A DNA stretch of 29,534 bases from an uncultured Muribaculaceae bacterium (GCA_910587355.1 CAJUKF010000037.1:1-29534); one strand, 5' to 3'. Shown: positions 1-9,700, counted from the first letter of the stretch. Made by a program: numbers and translations. The notes: generated from the letters alone by a model not told the origin.

Positions 1-270
1 AGGTACAATTTCTAAGGTAAAAAAGATTGTTTTAGGTTTGCGTTACAAAGGTCGCGCCTTTTTACACTCCGTGCAAATTTATTTATATGTTATACGACAT
101 ATTTTTTGAACATATCGCCTCACAAAGAGTGAATTACAAATGTCAATGAACAATAGCTCAATAATTTAGGATTAACTTTTATAAAGCAACCTGTTAAAAT
201 CCCTTATGTTAAAAATTGTAAAATTGGAATATTTCTATAGCAATATGTTATAAAACATATAAAATTGCTC
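1..270. other. AT-rich intergenic stretch, no gene seen
   Basis: No credible coding region is visible on either strand. It lies downstream of the minus-strand secreted-protein gene. A TAnnTTTG-like box is present on the plus strand at 33-40, and one on the minus strand at 74-81 that could serve a leftward gene beyond the window. Neither has a convincing upstream TTTG partner. Confidence 0.5.
239..269 (-). terminator. Possible terminator of the SusC/SusD operon
   Basis: An AT-rich nested inverted repeat lies directly after the stop codon of the minus-strand gene. The outer stem is AGCAAT/ATTGCT and the inner stem ATATGTT/AACATAT. There is no long T-run after it, so the call is tentative. Confidence 0.3.
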
Positions 271-1872
271 TTATTTCACAGTTACTTTCTGCACCTGATT
301 GCCCTGCCGGCGAATCACTACACCACTTTCAGGACTGGCTATACGGATACCCTGAAGGTTATAGTATTCAACAGGAGCGTCGGTGCCGTCGGCAATAATT
401 CCCTCTACGCCGGCGGTGTCGATGTCAGCATTGATTTTAACGCCCTCGGCCGAAACTGTCTGATAAGCGATATTCACGCCGTTGGCAGCCACAGAGCAGG
501 CTCCGGGAACGGCTGCTGCCACAAGACCGGTGCCGTTATAAACATATGTTTTGGCAACTCCGGCGAAATCGCCGCTTGTATAGCCTTCGCCTTTCTTGTT
601 ATAGAAACCAAGTGACGAAACAGCGATATTGCCGTCGCTCATCATAGTCGCTGCGGCAACCTCCGAATATGTCACATCACCGTCCATTTCCTCTTTTGTA
701 AACTTGCTTACACCGGCAAGATTGTTTACAGCAGCTTTGAACACGAAGATATCATGACCGATTCGTTCGTTTTCACCACCGTAATTCTCGGCAAAGGGCT
801 CATAACCTACTGCATACAGTGTTGTACCGTCACAAAGCACCTCGGCGGGAACATATGCGGTCTCAAAACCGGCCTCGGGGCAGGCAGCCTCTGACATCTG
901 GGCGATTTTGCCGTCTTTTACTTCTACGAAGGCATAGTTATATGTGGCGAAAGCTGCCTCCGACACACGGCTGTCGGTGCCAGCGGTATATTTCAGAGGA
1001 CCGTTGCCTGCAAATACGGCATATACCGAGCCTCCGGCTACATCGAAAGAAACAGCAGAAGACTGATAACTGTCATTTTCTGTAGCAAGGTTTCCTTGTG
1101 TACTGCATGTGATTATGCTTTCGCAACCACTGAAGTCACTTGCATTTACAGAAAATACACAAGTCGCTGTGAGGTCGGAAACAAAACCTCCCCCCCAGGG
1201 GTCATTGTATGTGCCTGTAAAGGAGACTTCACCTATTTTCAGTTCACCGGCATATATTGCCGATGCGTATACCTTGTTGCCTTCCACAGCAAGCTTGTTG
1301 ATAATAAAGCGACGTGTGGAGAAATACATTCCTTCGGGATTGGCGGCGGCTGCAGCTGCGGCTGCGGCAATTTCTTCAGGCACATAGCTTGTGACAGCGG
1401 TAAGTGCGCCTGCTGCCGAGTAGCGGGCGATGAACGATGCATCTTTGTCTGTCGTGTAATCACCCCAGGCCATGATGCCTTTAACGACTTCGGTCTTGGC
1501 GTCGGTACTTCCGAGGGTCACTTCGTCGGCATAGCGGGCGGCTACGTAGATGTTGCCTTCGGCATCGGTGGTGATTGCTGTGACTGTTGCGGCTCCGGTA
1601 AGGGCTACCGACCATGCGGCTGTGCCGTCGGCGTTATACTTGGCGATATAGGCGCTCGTACCTACAGGCTCGAAAGCATTTCCGAGAATGGTAGCTTCGG
1701 CATTGAAGGCGCCGGCGGCAATCACAGAACCGTCGGCAGCTACAGCCGTCTGTGCGGCATAAACAGCACCGTCGGTATCAAAAATACCGATGATGTCGGC
1801 TGTCCACTCAGTTGCGTTGGCCGATGCGCAAAGGGCACATCCGGCGAAAGCGGTAAGTAAAGATTTTTTCAT
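271..1872 (-). CDS. Secreted protein with type IX-like C-terminal tail, function unknown
   Basis: A 533-residue protein from the start at 1872, where a signal peptide begins (MKKSLLTAFAGCALCASANA). The open frame extends upstream to 1950, but those residues do not look like an export signal. The C-terminus (PVEYYNLQGIRIASPESGV, then an IRRQGN motif and a basic end) resembles the tail found on many secreted Prevotella and Muribaculaceae proteins, which is related to type IX sorting signals. The body is rich in Ala, Gly, Val and Thr with no catalytic motif I recognise, and could be a beta-propeller or beta-sandwich. A run of nine alanines lies near residue 170. It is the last gene of the protease-SusC-SusD unit, 87 bases after susD, so it is probably a surface protein working with that uptake system. 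The role itself is unknown. Confidence 0.75.
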   Translation of the reverse strand: MKKSLLTAFAGCALCASANATEWTADIIGIFDTDGAVYAAQTAVAADGSVIAAGAFNAEATILGNAFEPVGTSAYIAKYNADGTAAWSVALTGAATVTAITTDAEGNIYVAARYADEVTLGSTDAKTEVVKGIMAWGDYTTDKDASFIARYSAAGALTAVTSYVPEEIAAAAAAAAANPEGMYFSTRRFIINKLAVEGNKVYASAIYAGELKIGEVSFTGTYNDPWGGGFVSDLTATCVFSVNASDFSGCESIITCSTQGNLATENDSYQSSAVSFDVAGGSVYAVFAGNGPLKYTAGTDSRVSEAAFATYNYAFVEVKDGKIAQMSEAACPEAGFETAYVPAEVLCDGTTLYAVGYEPFAENYGGENERIGHDIFVFKAAVNNLAGVSKFTKEEMDGDVTYSEVAAATMMSDGNIAVSSLGFYNKKGEGYTSGDFAGVAKTYVYNGTGLVAAAVPGACSVAANGVNIAYQTVSAEGVKINADIDTAGVEGIIADGTDAPVEYYNLQGIRIASPESGVVIRRQGNQVQKVTVK

Positions 1873-1908
1873 ATCAGTTGAATTTAAAATTAGTATTGTC
1901 TGAAGTAG

Positions 1909-1928
1909 GGACGCGATTAATCGCGTCC
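1909..1928. repeat. Palindromic repeat family A, copy 1
   Basis: A perfect 20-base palindrome, GGACGCGATTAATCGCGTCC, in the 87-base gap between susD and the downstream gene. It is preceded by GTAG, as are the copies near 11609 and 11685. It may act as an mRNA-stabilising or terminating hairpin between the two genes. The family assignment comes from comparing copies inside this window. Confidence 0.8.
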
Positions 1929-1959
1929 GCGAATCAGATTGCATTTTCAAACCCGCGTG

Positions 1960-3282
1960 TCATTCCGCAAGCTCTGGATTGGCAGTGATTGCCTCGGCCG
2001 GAATGCGGAGGGTATAACGCGCGTCACCCTGCTCGAGCACATACGTCTCGCCTCGGTAACTGCGCTCCATACGGGGCTGACCGTTACGGCGCAAATCAAA
2101 CCAGCGGTGGCCTTCGAAAGCAAGTTCACGGGCACGCTCCTCAAGTATCTCATCAAGCACATCGGTGTCGTCCGTTGCTTCGATAGCGGCTGTCTTGGCA
2201 GCACCGCCATCGGTGTAACGGACAGCATAAATCTTTTCGGTGTACGTACGCGCATCGTCGTACTGTCCGAGATGCCATGCGGCCTCGGCGGCGTTGAGAT
2301 ACATCTCGCCGCTGCGGAAAGTACAGCTGTACGTATTGCTGCCACCTTTCACAAGGGTGATGTTCGATGTGGTCACTTGCTTGAAATATGCACGGCGGCG
2401 AAGGTCAGTTGACGAGAATTTGGAGTAGAAATTACGGTTGATTTTGATTGTGCGGGCATACTGCGACTGCATAGTCTGCTCAAGCGCCACTATATTCTCC
2501 ACGGAGTTGTAGGCGTTGGGCAGTTCGGCATTTATGTCGCTGAGCTGCGGATGCTTCGCAATCACACGCTCCGATGCAGCAAGCGATTCCTCCCACTTGC
2601 CCATGTAAAGGTATACGCGCGAACGCATGGCATCGGGCGAAAGCGTGTTGAATCGGTAGTTGTAGCCGGTCTCCCATGTGTCGGTGTTTAGGTACTCTTC
2701 AGCCGAATCGAGGTCATCAAGAATCGACTTGTACACCTCGGCCACTGTGTTGCGGCTCAGCACGCTCTCAACGTCGCTGTCGAGTTTCAGAGGCACGGCC
2801 TTTGTAGTCTCGGGAGTGCATGTGGTGTATGCCGGAGCATATAGATTGACAAGATTGAAGTGCATGAGCGCACGGAGCATATAGGCTTCGCCAACCATCT
2901 GGCGGATTTCGTCGCCAGAGCCGTCGGTCATCAGTTTCTCGCTTTCAATGGTGTAGTTGGCGATGAAAAGCACGTGATAGAACGTGCGCCAGCTGAACGA
3001 TGCCGTGTTTTCGTCCGACGATGTGTCGTTCCAGCGCCATATGTCCAGATACGAGCTCAGGTCGTTGGCATCCATTGTAGCGTCGAGGAGCACTTCGTCG
3101 GTGCGGAACGACGTAAGGCCGCGGTCGTACGGCACATTGGAGTAGCCCTCGGTGATGAGCGACCGGAATTCATCGGCTGTCGTCGGTATCACCTTCCCCA
3201 CGGGCTGTATGTCGAGGAAACTGTCGCAGCCGGTCAGGGCCGTTGCGGCGATGAGAGGCAGAAATATCTTGCTGAGTTTCAT
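1960..3282 (-). CDS. SusD/RagB-family outer-membrane lipoprotein
   Basis: A 440-residue surface lipoprotein that forms the lid of a SusC-type transporter and captures the ligand. The N-terminus is a lipoprotein signal peptide with lipobox LTGC (Cys19). It is followed by the SusD start DSFLDIQPVGKVIPTTADEF. The C-terminal part carries the family hallmark ERARELAFEGHRWFDLRR and ends in a NPEL motif. The protein is shorter than many SusD homologues, which often exceed 500 residues. Its start lies five bases after the susC stop, so the two are translated from one message. The ligand cannot be read from the sequence. A metalloprotease upstream and no glycosidase nearby make a peptide or glycopeptide substrate possible, but that is inference. 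Confidence 0.93.
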   Translation of the reverse strand: MKLSKIFLPLIAATALTGCDSFLDIQPVGKVIPTTADEFRSLITEGYSNVPYDRGLTSFRTDEVLLDATMDANDLSSYLDIWRWNDTSSDENTASFSWRTFYHVLFIANYTIESEKLMTDGSGDEIRQMVGEAYMLRALMHFNLVNLYAPAYTTCTPETTKAVPLKLDSDVESVLSRNTVAEVYKSILDDLDSAEEYLNTDTWETGYNYRFNTLSPDAMRSRVYLYMGKWEESLAASERVIAKHPQLSDINAELPNAYNSVENIVALEQTMQSQYARTIKINRNFYSKFSSTDLRRRAYFKQVTTSNITLVKGGSNTYSCTFRSGEMYLNAAEAAWHLGQYDDARTYTEKIYAVRYTDGGAAKTAAIEATDDTDVLDEILEERARELAFEGHRWFDLRRNGQPRMERSYRGETYVLEQGDARYTLRIPAEAITANPELAE

Positions 3283-3287
3283 GGTTG

Positions 3288-6200
3288 TCAGAATTTAACT
3301 TGGAGATTGAATGTATAGCTCTTGGGTATGGGCTGTGCGAACGGGTTGCCCATGGTTTCGGGGTCGAGGAAGTTCTTGTAGTTCGCCCCGAACACCACGA
3401 GATTGCGTGCCTCGAAAGCCACACGCACCGATGCGAGACCTATGCGGTGAATAAGAGGCGTTGGCAGATTGTAGCCCAGATTGATGCTCTGCAGACGCAC
3501 ATGGTCGTTGCGTTTCACCCATGTGTCGAGCATCGCGTATGTGTTCTGCTCGCCGTAGTTAAGTCGTTCGTCGCTGCGGTAGCCGTTGTCGGGCAGTAGC
3601 GCCGGCAGCGTGGCCGACGTGTTGGTCGGTGCCCAGCGGTCGAGAATGTCGCGGTTGGTGTTCATGCCGCGGTCGAACCACACCGTACTGTACGACGGCT
3701 GAATGCGCGTATACATCTTGAGATTGAAGGCGAAGTTCACCGTCAGGTCAAAGTTCTTGTAATTGAAGGTGTTGATGAAACCGCCTGTCCACAGAGGGTC
3801 TCCCGAGCCGATGTAGGTGTACAAATCACGCTGCTCGGCCGCGCTCAGCGTACTTGCGCCCGCGCCGTTGAGCTTGAAATACTCCTTGGCCGACACTGCG
3901 TCGCCGTCTTTGTTGACGAAGAGAGGCATGCCGTCGCTGTCGAGCCCGGCCGTGCGGTAGGCGAAAATCGCATTCACGGGATAACCTTCACGCGAGGGTG
4001 TCGTCTGGTTGAACGGCACGGTCTCGTTGAGCACGATGTTCTCGTTGTAAGCGAGGTTGAAATTCGTCACCCAGCGGAAATCGCGTGTGTTGATGTTGCG
4101 TGTCGACAGAGCCACTTCGACACCGCGGTTGCGCATCGAGGCCCAGTTGACCATTGTCGACATGAAACCGGTCTCCAGAGGCAGCATCTTGAGCGATATC
4201 AGGTCGTTGCCTTTGCGGTAATAGGCATCCACAGAGAGATTCACTATATTGCCGAAGAATCCGGCGTCAAGACCGATATTGGCTGTATGTGTCTTCTCCC
4301 AGCGCAGACGGCGGTTGGGCGGGGTGCCCAGAACAATCACGTCCTCGACTACTCCGGGAAGTATCGATTCGTTCTTATAGTCGCCCATGACGAACGACGA
4401 GGTCGACTTGTCGATATTGCCCTGGATACCGTAGCTCATGCGGAGGGCCAGGTTCTGCACGAATGTGCTCTCGCGTAGCCAAGGCTCCTCGCTTATGCGC
4501 CAGAGGGCCGAGAATGAGTAGAGCGGCAGATAACGGTATTTCTTATCGACACCGAAGAGGTCCGAGCCGTCGAATCGCACGCTTGCACCGAGTGTGTATC
4601 GCTGAAGCAGCGAGTACGAGCCGTTGGCGTAGAACGACACATAGGCATTCTCCGTGTAACTCTCTGAGTGAAGAGGAAAAAGACGGGCCCACGATTCGTT
4701 GGGGAAAAGGACGGGTTTGGAGGTGAGGGTCTTCTTGTCGTAGCCGTAGGCTGTCGACGCGAAGCCATCGTACCAGGTCTTGCGGATTTCCGTACCGGCC
4801 ATGAGTTCAAGCTCGTGGAGGGTATTGAAGCGTTTGGCAAATTCGAGCTGAGCTTTCCATGTGAGCTGTTTGTTGCTGTACGAGCTCTCCATGCTGCGGC
4901 CGCCGTCGGGAAGGAACGATGCGCGCTTGCCGTCGGCGCCTATAACCTCGGTGCGGTAGAATTCCTTGCGCATAGCATAGGTTTCGCCGGCTGCATAGCT
5001 CTTGGAGTCTGTCTTATCAATCTGCACGCCCAGCTGTGTGGTGGCGCGCAGCCAGTCGGTGAAGCGGAGGTCGGCGTCCACAAGAGCGGTGATGCCTGTG
5101 GTCTCAAGTGTGTACTCGGTGTTGTTGCGCTCCTCGAACACGTTGTATTTCAGGTCGCTGTCGGCGCGTCCCTGTATATCGGTGTCATATATATAGTTGC
5201 CGTTGGCATCGTAAGGCTGCTGATAAGGATTGGCACGGCGCGAGTAATACACCGGATTGGTGAAGCCGTCGTTGTCGGTCAGATAGCTTTTGTTCTTGCG
5301 GCGGTTGAGGAAAACAGAGGCGCCGACCTTGAAGCTTTCGCTGAAGCGGTACTTGGTTTTCAGCACGAGATTGAATCGGTTCATTGACGCGCCGTCGACA
5401 TTGCCCTGCTCATCCTGATAGCCAAACGATGTATAATAGGTTGCCTTCTCGCCGCCGCCCGACACACTCAGATTATATTCCTGATTGAAAGTGTCGCGGA
5501 AGAGAATGTCGTTCCAGTCGGTGTTGATGCCGCGCAGTGCGTTAATCCGAGCCTGCACGTCAGAGGGAACAGCCGACCAGCCGCCCCTCTTGTAAGCGTC
5601 GAGCACGCCGGCCGCAGCGAGAATACGCGACACCTCGCCCTTCGATTCACGGTAAGTGTAATCCGAGCGGAGCAAGTCGAGCTCCAAATCCACTTTTTCG
5701 TCGGAGGTGAGAAGATTGAGCCTGTCGATATTGGGCTTGGGCGAATATGTCAGTCGTGTAGAGAACGTCACCTCGGGCTTGCCCTGCTTGCCATTCTTTG
5801 TCGTCACCACAATCACACCGTTTGCGGCGCGTGTGCCGTAAATGGCTGTGGCGGCAGCATCCTTAAGCACGGTGATACTCTCTATGTCGGCAGGATTCAG
5901 GCCGGCAATCGACGACTGGTAGAGGTTGTCGATGTCCTTAAGGTCTTCCGTCGACGGGAGGTCGGTGCCGTTCATTGGCACGCCGTCAATCACCCACAGC
6001 GGGTCCTGCGTACCCTGAAGGGAGGCTGTGCCGCGGATACGTATTTTGAGCGGCGCGCCGGGCGAACCCGAGCTCTGCACCGCCGACAGACCGGCTATCT
6101 GGCCGGCAAGGGCCTGGTCGATATTCATAACCGACCCAATGGCTGCGTCGTCGATATTGATTTTTGTAATGGCGGCAGTCAGTTTTCGTTTCTCTATCAC

Positions 6201-6572
6201 CTGATAGCCCGTTACGACCACATCGCCAAGAATCTCGGACGCCGGGTCGAGTTTGATGTCGTAGCTGTTCACGCCGTCGACAAGATGGATGGTACGGGGA
6301 GTGAAGCCTACCGAACGTATTTCTATTTCGGTAACTTTCTCCGGTATCACAAACCGGAAATTGCCGTCGATATCGGTGACAGCACCAAGCACTCTGGCAG
6401 TGGAACCGGCTTTTTTGAGCTGGGTTTCCGAAACAGTGACAGATGCACCGATTACCGGCTCTCCGTCTTCCGACGAAACAATCAGGCCACTGATAGTGCG
6501 CTGGGCCGAAGCCCCGGCCGCAAAGGCCGTAAGTAATACGACGGTCAGCAATGTTGTCAAAAACTTTTTCAT
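3288..6572 (-). CDS. SusC/RagA-family TonB-dependent outer-membrane transporter
   Basis: A 1094-residue TonB-dependent receptor that imports a substrate across the outer membrane with its SusD partner. A signal peptide ends near residue 23 (GASAQ). A carboxypeptidase-regulatory-like domain follows (about 25-110, GLIVSSEDGEPVIGASVTV). The plug domain starts at VVVTGYQVIEKRKLTAAIT and includes the SusC signature SGSPGAPLKIRIRG and WVIDGVP near residues 165-200. The rest is a beta-barrel ending in an aromatic C-terminal strand (FNLQVKF). The length is typical of the family. No anti-sigma-binding secretin/TonB N-terminal extension is present, so control by a FecR-type sigma pair is unlikely. No clear TAnnTTTG box was found just upstream, so it is probably read through from the protease gene. 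Confidence 0.95.
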   Translation of the reverse strand: MKKFLTTLLTVVLLTAFAAGASAQRTISGLIVSSEDGEPVIGASVTVSETQLKKAGSTARVLGAVTDIDGNFRFVIPEKVTEIEIRSVGFTPRTIHLVDGVNSYDIKLDPASEILGDVVVTGYQVIEKRKLTAAITKINIDDAAIGSVMNIDQALAGQIAGLSAVQSSGSPGAPLKIRIRGTASLQGTQDPLWVIDGVPMNGTDLPSTEDLKDIDNLYQSSIAGLNPADIESITVLKDAAATAIYGTRAANGVIVVTTKNGKQGKPEVTFSTRLTYSPKPNIDRLNLLTSDEKVDLELDLLRSDYTYRESKGEVSRILAAAGVLDAYKRGGWSAVPSDVQARINALRGINTDWNDILFRDTFNQEYNLSVSGGGEKATYYTSFGYQDEQGNVDGASMNRFNLVLKTKYRFSESFKVGASVFLNRRKNKSYLTDNDGFTNPVYYSRRANPYQQPYDANGNYIYDTDIQGRADSDLKYNVFEERNNTEYTLETTGITALVDADLRFTDWLRATTQLGVQIDKTDSKSYAAGETYAMRKEFYRTEVIGADGKRASFLPDGGRSMESSYSNKQLTWKAQLEFAKRFNTLHELELMAGTEIRKTWYDGFASTAYGYDKKTLTSKPVLFPNESWARLFPLHSESYTENAYVSFYANGSYSLLQRYTLGASVRFDGSDLFGVDKKYRYLPLYSFSALWRISEEPWLRESTFVQNLALRMSYGIQGNIDKSTSSFVMGDYKNESILPGVVEDVIVLGTPPNRRLRWEKTHTANIGLDAGFFGNIVNLSVDAYYRKGNDLISLKMLPLETGFMSTMVNWASMRNRGVEVALSTRNINTRDFRWVTNFNLAYNENIVLNETVPFNQTTPSREGYPVNAIFAYRTAGLDSDGMPLFVNKDGDAVSAKEYFKLNGAGASTLSAAEQRDLYTYIGSGDPLWTGGFINTFNYKNFDLTVNFAFNLKMYTRIQPSYSTVWFDRGMNTNRDILDRWAPTNTSATLPALLPDNGYRSDERLNYGEQNTYAMLDTWVKRNDHVRLQSINLGYNLPTPLIHRIGLASVRVAFEARNLVVFGANYKNFLDPETMGNPFAQPIPKSYTFNLQVKF

Positions 6573-6609
6573 TGCACTGGAATAATTGTATGTGTTTCGT
6601 AATATGCAG

Positions 6610-6711
6610 GTCGGAGGGAAATCGCCATGTCTTGCCGGACATGACAGACCGGCCGCTCCGACTCGCTCATGTGTAATGATTGTAACAGAGGCAAGCCTTC
6701 AGTGAAGGCTT
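6610..6711 (-). promoter_or_regulatory. Hairpins between the protease gene and susC
   Basis: Two inverted repeats lie in the 172-base gap. One is an 8-base stem AAGCCTTC/GAAGGCTT with a 3-base loop (6693-6711). The other is a nested structure with outer stem GTCGGAG/CTCCGAC (6610-6616 with 6656-6662) and inner stem CATGTC/GACATG (6626-6643). Neither is followed by a long T-run. They could lower or stabilise susC mRNA relative to the protease message. Function is inferred only from position. Confidence 0.45.
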
Positions 6712-6744
6712 ACCCGCGGAGAATATCCGGAGTCTTTAGGCCCG

Positions 6745-9453
6745 TCAGTTGAAGTCCTGACGTAAACCCAGCGAGGAATTGATACGCATCACGAGGTCTT
6801 CATAGTGACTGCGTGTGTCGCGTGATGCCGAGGGGATACGGCTTTTGAGGAGCCGGAGAATTCGTAAGAGCTCACCTCGTTTGAGCGAGATGGCATCCGA
6901 TATGCGGTTGGCGTGCGAGCCATAGAAATTGAGCTGGCGGTGACCGGCAGTGCGTTCGCCCGCTGCCATGCACTCATAGCACTGCAGGGGTGTCTCGAGC
7001 GTAAGGAGGGCCAGCGCGTCTTTGTCGCCGGGATAATCTGCATGCGCATGATTGTGTTCATCGGAGGTCAGCGTACGTTTGGCGTCCTTGAGGCCCATGT
7101 TCTCGTTGGCCGCAATCATAAGGGCGTCAACATAGTTCTTCTGTATCGAGCGCTCGTCTTTCGTAAGGGTCTTGCCCGCGACAGTCGGACCGAAAATCTG
7201 TTTATGCATCATGTCAATCAGCTCCGAAGGCGCGAAGGCCTGCTTGCCGTTGGCATCCACATTCTCATACATGCGCATTATGCGGTTGTCCGACAGAAGG
7301 TCCCACAGCACATAACTGCGGGCATTATTGAGCAGATAGACGGGCGCGTTCTCTATACGGCCTATGGGGCTGTTGAGCACCAGATAGGTGTAGCGGGTCA
7401 CATCCGAGTCGAAAAGCCAGTCCGTATCGTCGAACACATTTTTGAGTATAAACTCTGTCGCCGCTTTCTGACGTTCACGCTCCACGTGGGTGTAGGTCTG
7501 GTTGCCGTCGCCCACGGTGGTGTTGTCCACATATATGCCGCCTACATTGGCCATTGTGTGATAGATATATCTCTGCCACTGGCCGATAATCGACGACAGC
7601 AGATTGGAGGCGTCGTCATAGTTCTGGGCCTGCTCGCCCGAGGTGGTCCATTTCACGATATTGGGCACTATGCGTTTGAGATTGGCGATACCGTAGCTTG
7701 CCGATTTCACGGCATCGTCACCGAGGTCCTCGCTCAGGGCGCGGGGGTCGACGGCGTCGCGCGAATCCTGCGCTTCACTGTATCGGTAGAGGTCGCCCGT
7801 ATAAGGTGCAATTGTGTTGTTGCACTCACGGTAGTCTTCCTCGGGAGTGGCCTTCCCGTACCAGCGGTAGCCGTACTGAATGGCCATGCGGTCATAAGGA
7901 CCGATATGGGGCGAAAGCACCTTGACGCCGTCGCCGGGCTGGGCCACGTAATTGAAGCGCGCATAATCCATTATTGACGAACTGGTGCCTCCGAGCCACT
8001 CCACATACGAGGGCGAGCGCAGCGAATCTGTCGGCACTCCTGCCGAAGCCATCATATTGTGACGCAGGCCGAGCGAATGGCCCACTTCGTGGCAGGCCAC
8101 AAAACGCATCGCATCGCCTATCAGCGAATCGGGCAGCACGAGCGAACGCGCATCCGGGTTGGCGGCGGCCGTCTGCACCACAATCCAGTCGTGAAGGATG
8201 TCGAGCACATTGTGCCACCACATTACGTCCGCTTCTATGATTTCACCCGAACGGGGGTCGGTAATCGAAGGACCCATCGCATTCGACTTGGTCGAGGCGG
8301 CATAGGTAATGGTCGAGTAATTGATATCGTCCATGTCTATGTCGGTGCTGTCGGGTATCTGCTCCACCCTGATTGCGTTTTTGAAGCCGGCAAGCTCAAA
8401 AGCGGAGTTCCAGTCCTCTATGCCTTTGCGGATATACGGGCGCCACTGACGCGGAGTGGAATTGTCGATATGGAACGTTATCGGCTTGGCCGGTTCCACG
8501 AGAATACCGGCAAGATAGGCCTGTTCGTCCTCTGGCCTGGGCTCGAGGCGCCAGCGGGTGATGTAATTGCGGCGGTGCACACGCTGCTGATTGTCGGAGT
8601 ACCCGAGAGTCGATTCGTGGAAATAGCCCACACGCGGACTCACCAGTCGGCGCTGCATGGGCTTTTCAGGCAGGAGCACTATCGACGTGCCCACTTCCAC
8701 GGTCACCGACACAGCGCCGCCGGGCTCCACCACACGGGTCGTAAGCTCCGATACTGCGAATACATTATCCTTGAAAGCCTTTACTGATTTGATTTTCGAC
8801 AGCTCCGACGATACGGGAGTGCCGAGATTGATATCGTTGAAGATATTGCCGAAGCAGTCGTTCTTGCCATCGAAAAGGTCGGTCACCTTCACCACAACGG
8901 CAGTCGAGTCGGCATTGTAGGCCTCGGTCTTGAAGGCCGCTATGAACGGAAAGATATAATTGTCTTTCACCGAACGAGCTATGGCATCATTAGGGTCAAC
9001 ATCGGGCACCACACGGCTCTGACTCGCAAAAACTTTTTTCTCATCCGGGTCAAAACCGAAGCGTATCATTATGTTCGAGGAATTGATGCCGCGGTTCACG
9101 CCTGCCTGATTAAGTTCCTCCGGCACTCGCACCAGCTTGTTCACAACAAGCATGTCGCGGTCCATAAGACTGAGGGGAATCTCAAAATAATAGTCTTTGT
9201 TCTTGCGGATTACGTTGAACATGCCTTGCGACGTAACCGCAGAGTCAGTCAGTGTCTCGTAATCTGTTTTTGCAGACTCCGCAGGTGCAGCGGATGCCTG
9301 GCCTTTCTTTTTTTTCTTTCCGAAAAAGAGAAAAGAGCGGTCCGGGTCATTGTGAGTCGACGATGCGGCTGCAACCATGCAGGCCCCGCTGCCTAAAACA
9401 ATCGCCAGTACTGCAGCTGTTATGTGTTTAAATGTAATGTGTACTAAGAACAT
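6745..9453 (-). CDS. Zinc-dependent metalloprotease, DUF5117/DUF4953 type
   Basis: A 902-residue exported protein with a hydrophobic N-terminal signal (ITAAVLAIVLGSGACMVAAAS), so probably periplasmic or surface-located. A lysine-rich stretch (FFGKKKKKGQ) follows the signal. The catalytic zinc motif is HEVGHSLGLRHN, with His455, Glu456, His459 and His465 in the HExxHxxGxxH pattern of metzincins. A likely Met-turn, SSIMDY, follows with Met495. Both features fit the DUF5117/DUF5118/DUF4953 metalloprotease family common in Bacteroidetes, and the length is typical. It is the first gene of the minus-strand unit ahead of susC and susD, with its own promoter at 9523-9553. It may cleave proteins or peptides that the SusCD pair takes up, which is inference from context. 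Confidence 0.9.
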   Translation of the reverse strand: MFLVHITFKHITAAVLAIVLGSGACMVAAASSTHNDPDRSFLFFGKKKKKGQASAAPAESAKTDYETLTDSAVTSQGMFNVIRKNKDYYFEIPLSLMDRDMLVVNKLVRVPEELNQAGVNRGINSSNIMIRFGFDPDEKKVFASQSRVVPDVDPNDAIARSVKDNYIFPFIAAFKTEAYNADSTAVVVKVTDLFDGKNDCFGNIFNDINLGTPVSSELSKIKSVKAFKDNVFAVSELTTRVVEPGGAVSVTVEVGTSIVLLPEKPMQRRLVSPRVGYFHESTLGYSDNQQRVHRRNYITRWRLEPRPEDEQAYLAGILVEPAKPITFHIDNSTPRQWRPYIRKGIEDWNSAFELAGFKNAIRVEQIPDSTDIDMDDINYSTITYAASTKSNAMGPSITDPRSGEIIEADVMWWHNVLDILHDWIVVQTAAANPDARSLVLPDSLIGDAMRFVACHEVGHSLGLRHNMMASAGVPTDSLRSPSYVEWLGGTSSSIMDYARFNYVAQPGDGVKVLSPHIGPYDRMAIQYGYRWYGKATPEEDYRECNNTIAPYTGDLYRYSEAQDSRDAVDPRALSEDLGDDAVKSASYGIANLKRIVPNIVKWTTSGEQAQNYDDASNLLSSIIGQWQRYIYHTMANVGGIYVDNTTVGDGNQTYTHVERERQKAATEFILKNVFDDTDWLFDSDVTRYTYLVLNSPIGRIENAPVYLLNNARSYVLWDLLSDNRIMRMYENVDANGKQAFAPSELIDMMHKQIFGPTVAGKTLTKDERSIQKNYVDALMIAANENMGLKDAKRTLTSDEHNHAHADYPGDKDALALLTLETPLQCYECMAAGERTAGHRQLNFYGSHANRISDAISLKRGELLRILRLLKSRIPSASRDTRSHYEDLVMRINSSLGLRQDFN

Positions 9454-9522
9454 CTCGCTTATCTCAACAAAATCTCATAGCTGAATGAGACCTCAAATCT
9501 TTGCCTATTGTCAATTCGACTG

Positions 9523-9553
9523 CAAAGTTAGTGAATAGGTGGCATAAAATCAA
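9523..9553 (-). promoter_or_regulatory. Promoter of the metalloprotease-SusCD unit
   Basis: On the minus strand a TAACTTTG box (9523-9530) follows TTGA (9550-9553) with 19 bases between them, close to the Bacteroidetes TTTG/TAnnTTTG consensus. The untranslated leader would be about 60 bases. Confidence 0.6.
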
Positions 9554-9610
9554 TATTTAAAGCTTATTTGTGACATTTGAACTGTTTTTCACTTAACAAA
9601 TAAGTATCGC

Positions 9611-9655
9611 GCCGCAATGCGGCAACAATACCAGTCTCGGCGGGTTTGTAACCCG
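9611..9655. repeat. Paired hairpin repeat, family B copy 1
   Basis: Two small hairpins lie in the divergent spacer: GCCGC-AAT-GCGGC (9611-9623) and CGGGTT-TGT-AACCCG (9641-9655). Read on the minus strand, the second hairpin with its flank (GGGTTACAAACCCGCCGAGACT split over 9633-9654) matches the repeat at 25333-25357 with paired changes that keep the stem. The first hairpin also has a counterpart at 25274-25292. No gene overlaps them. Confidence 0.6.
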
Positions 9656-9700
9656 ACGCAAAAGGTTCGAACCCCGGGATATGCAACTTATTCAAATAAA

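Noticed and set aside
1096..1860. A 254-residue cysteine-rich plus-strand frame
   Set aside because: It is the complement of the secreted-protein gene, and its Cys and Gly richness mirrors the Ala- and Thr-rich codons of that gene.
6913..7977. A 354-residue plus-strand frame opposite the metalloprotease
   Set aside because: It lies wholly antisense to a well-supported protease and is composed as a reverse-frame shadow of GC-rich codons, with no domain.
9664..9680. A tRNA T-arm-like sequence, GGTTCGAACCCCGG
   Set aside because: No acceptor stem, D-arm or anticodon arm can be built around it, so it is not a tRNA. It may be a chance match or a trace of an old tRNA end.
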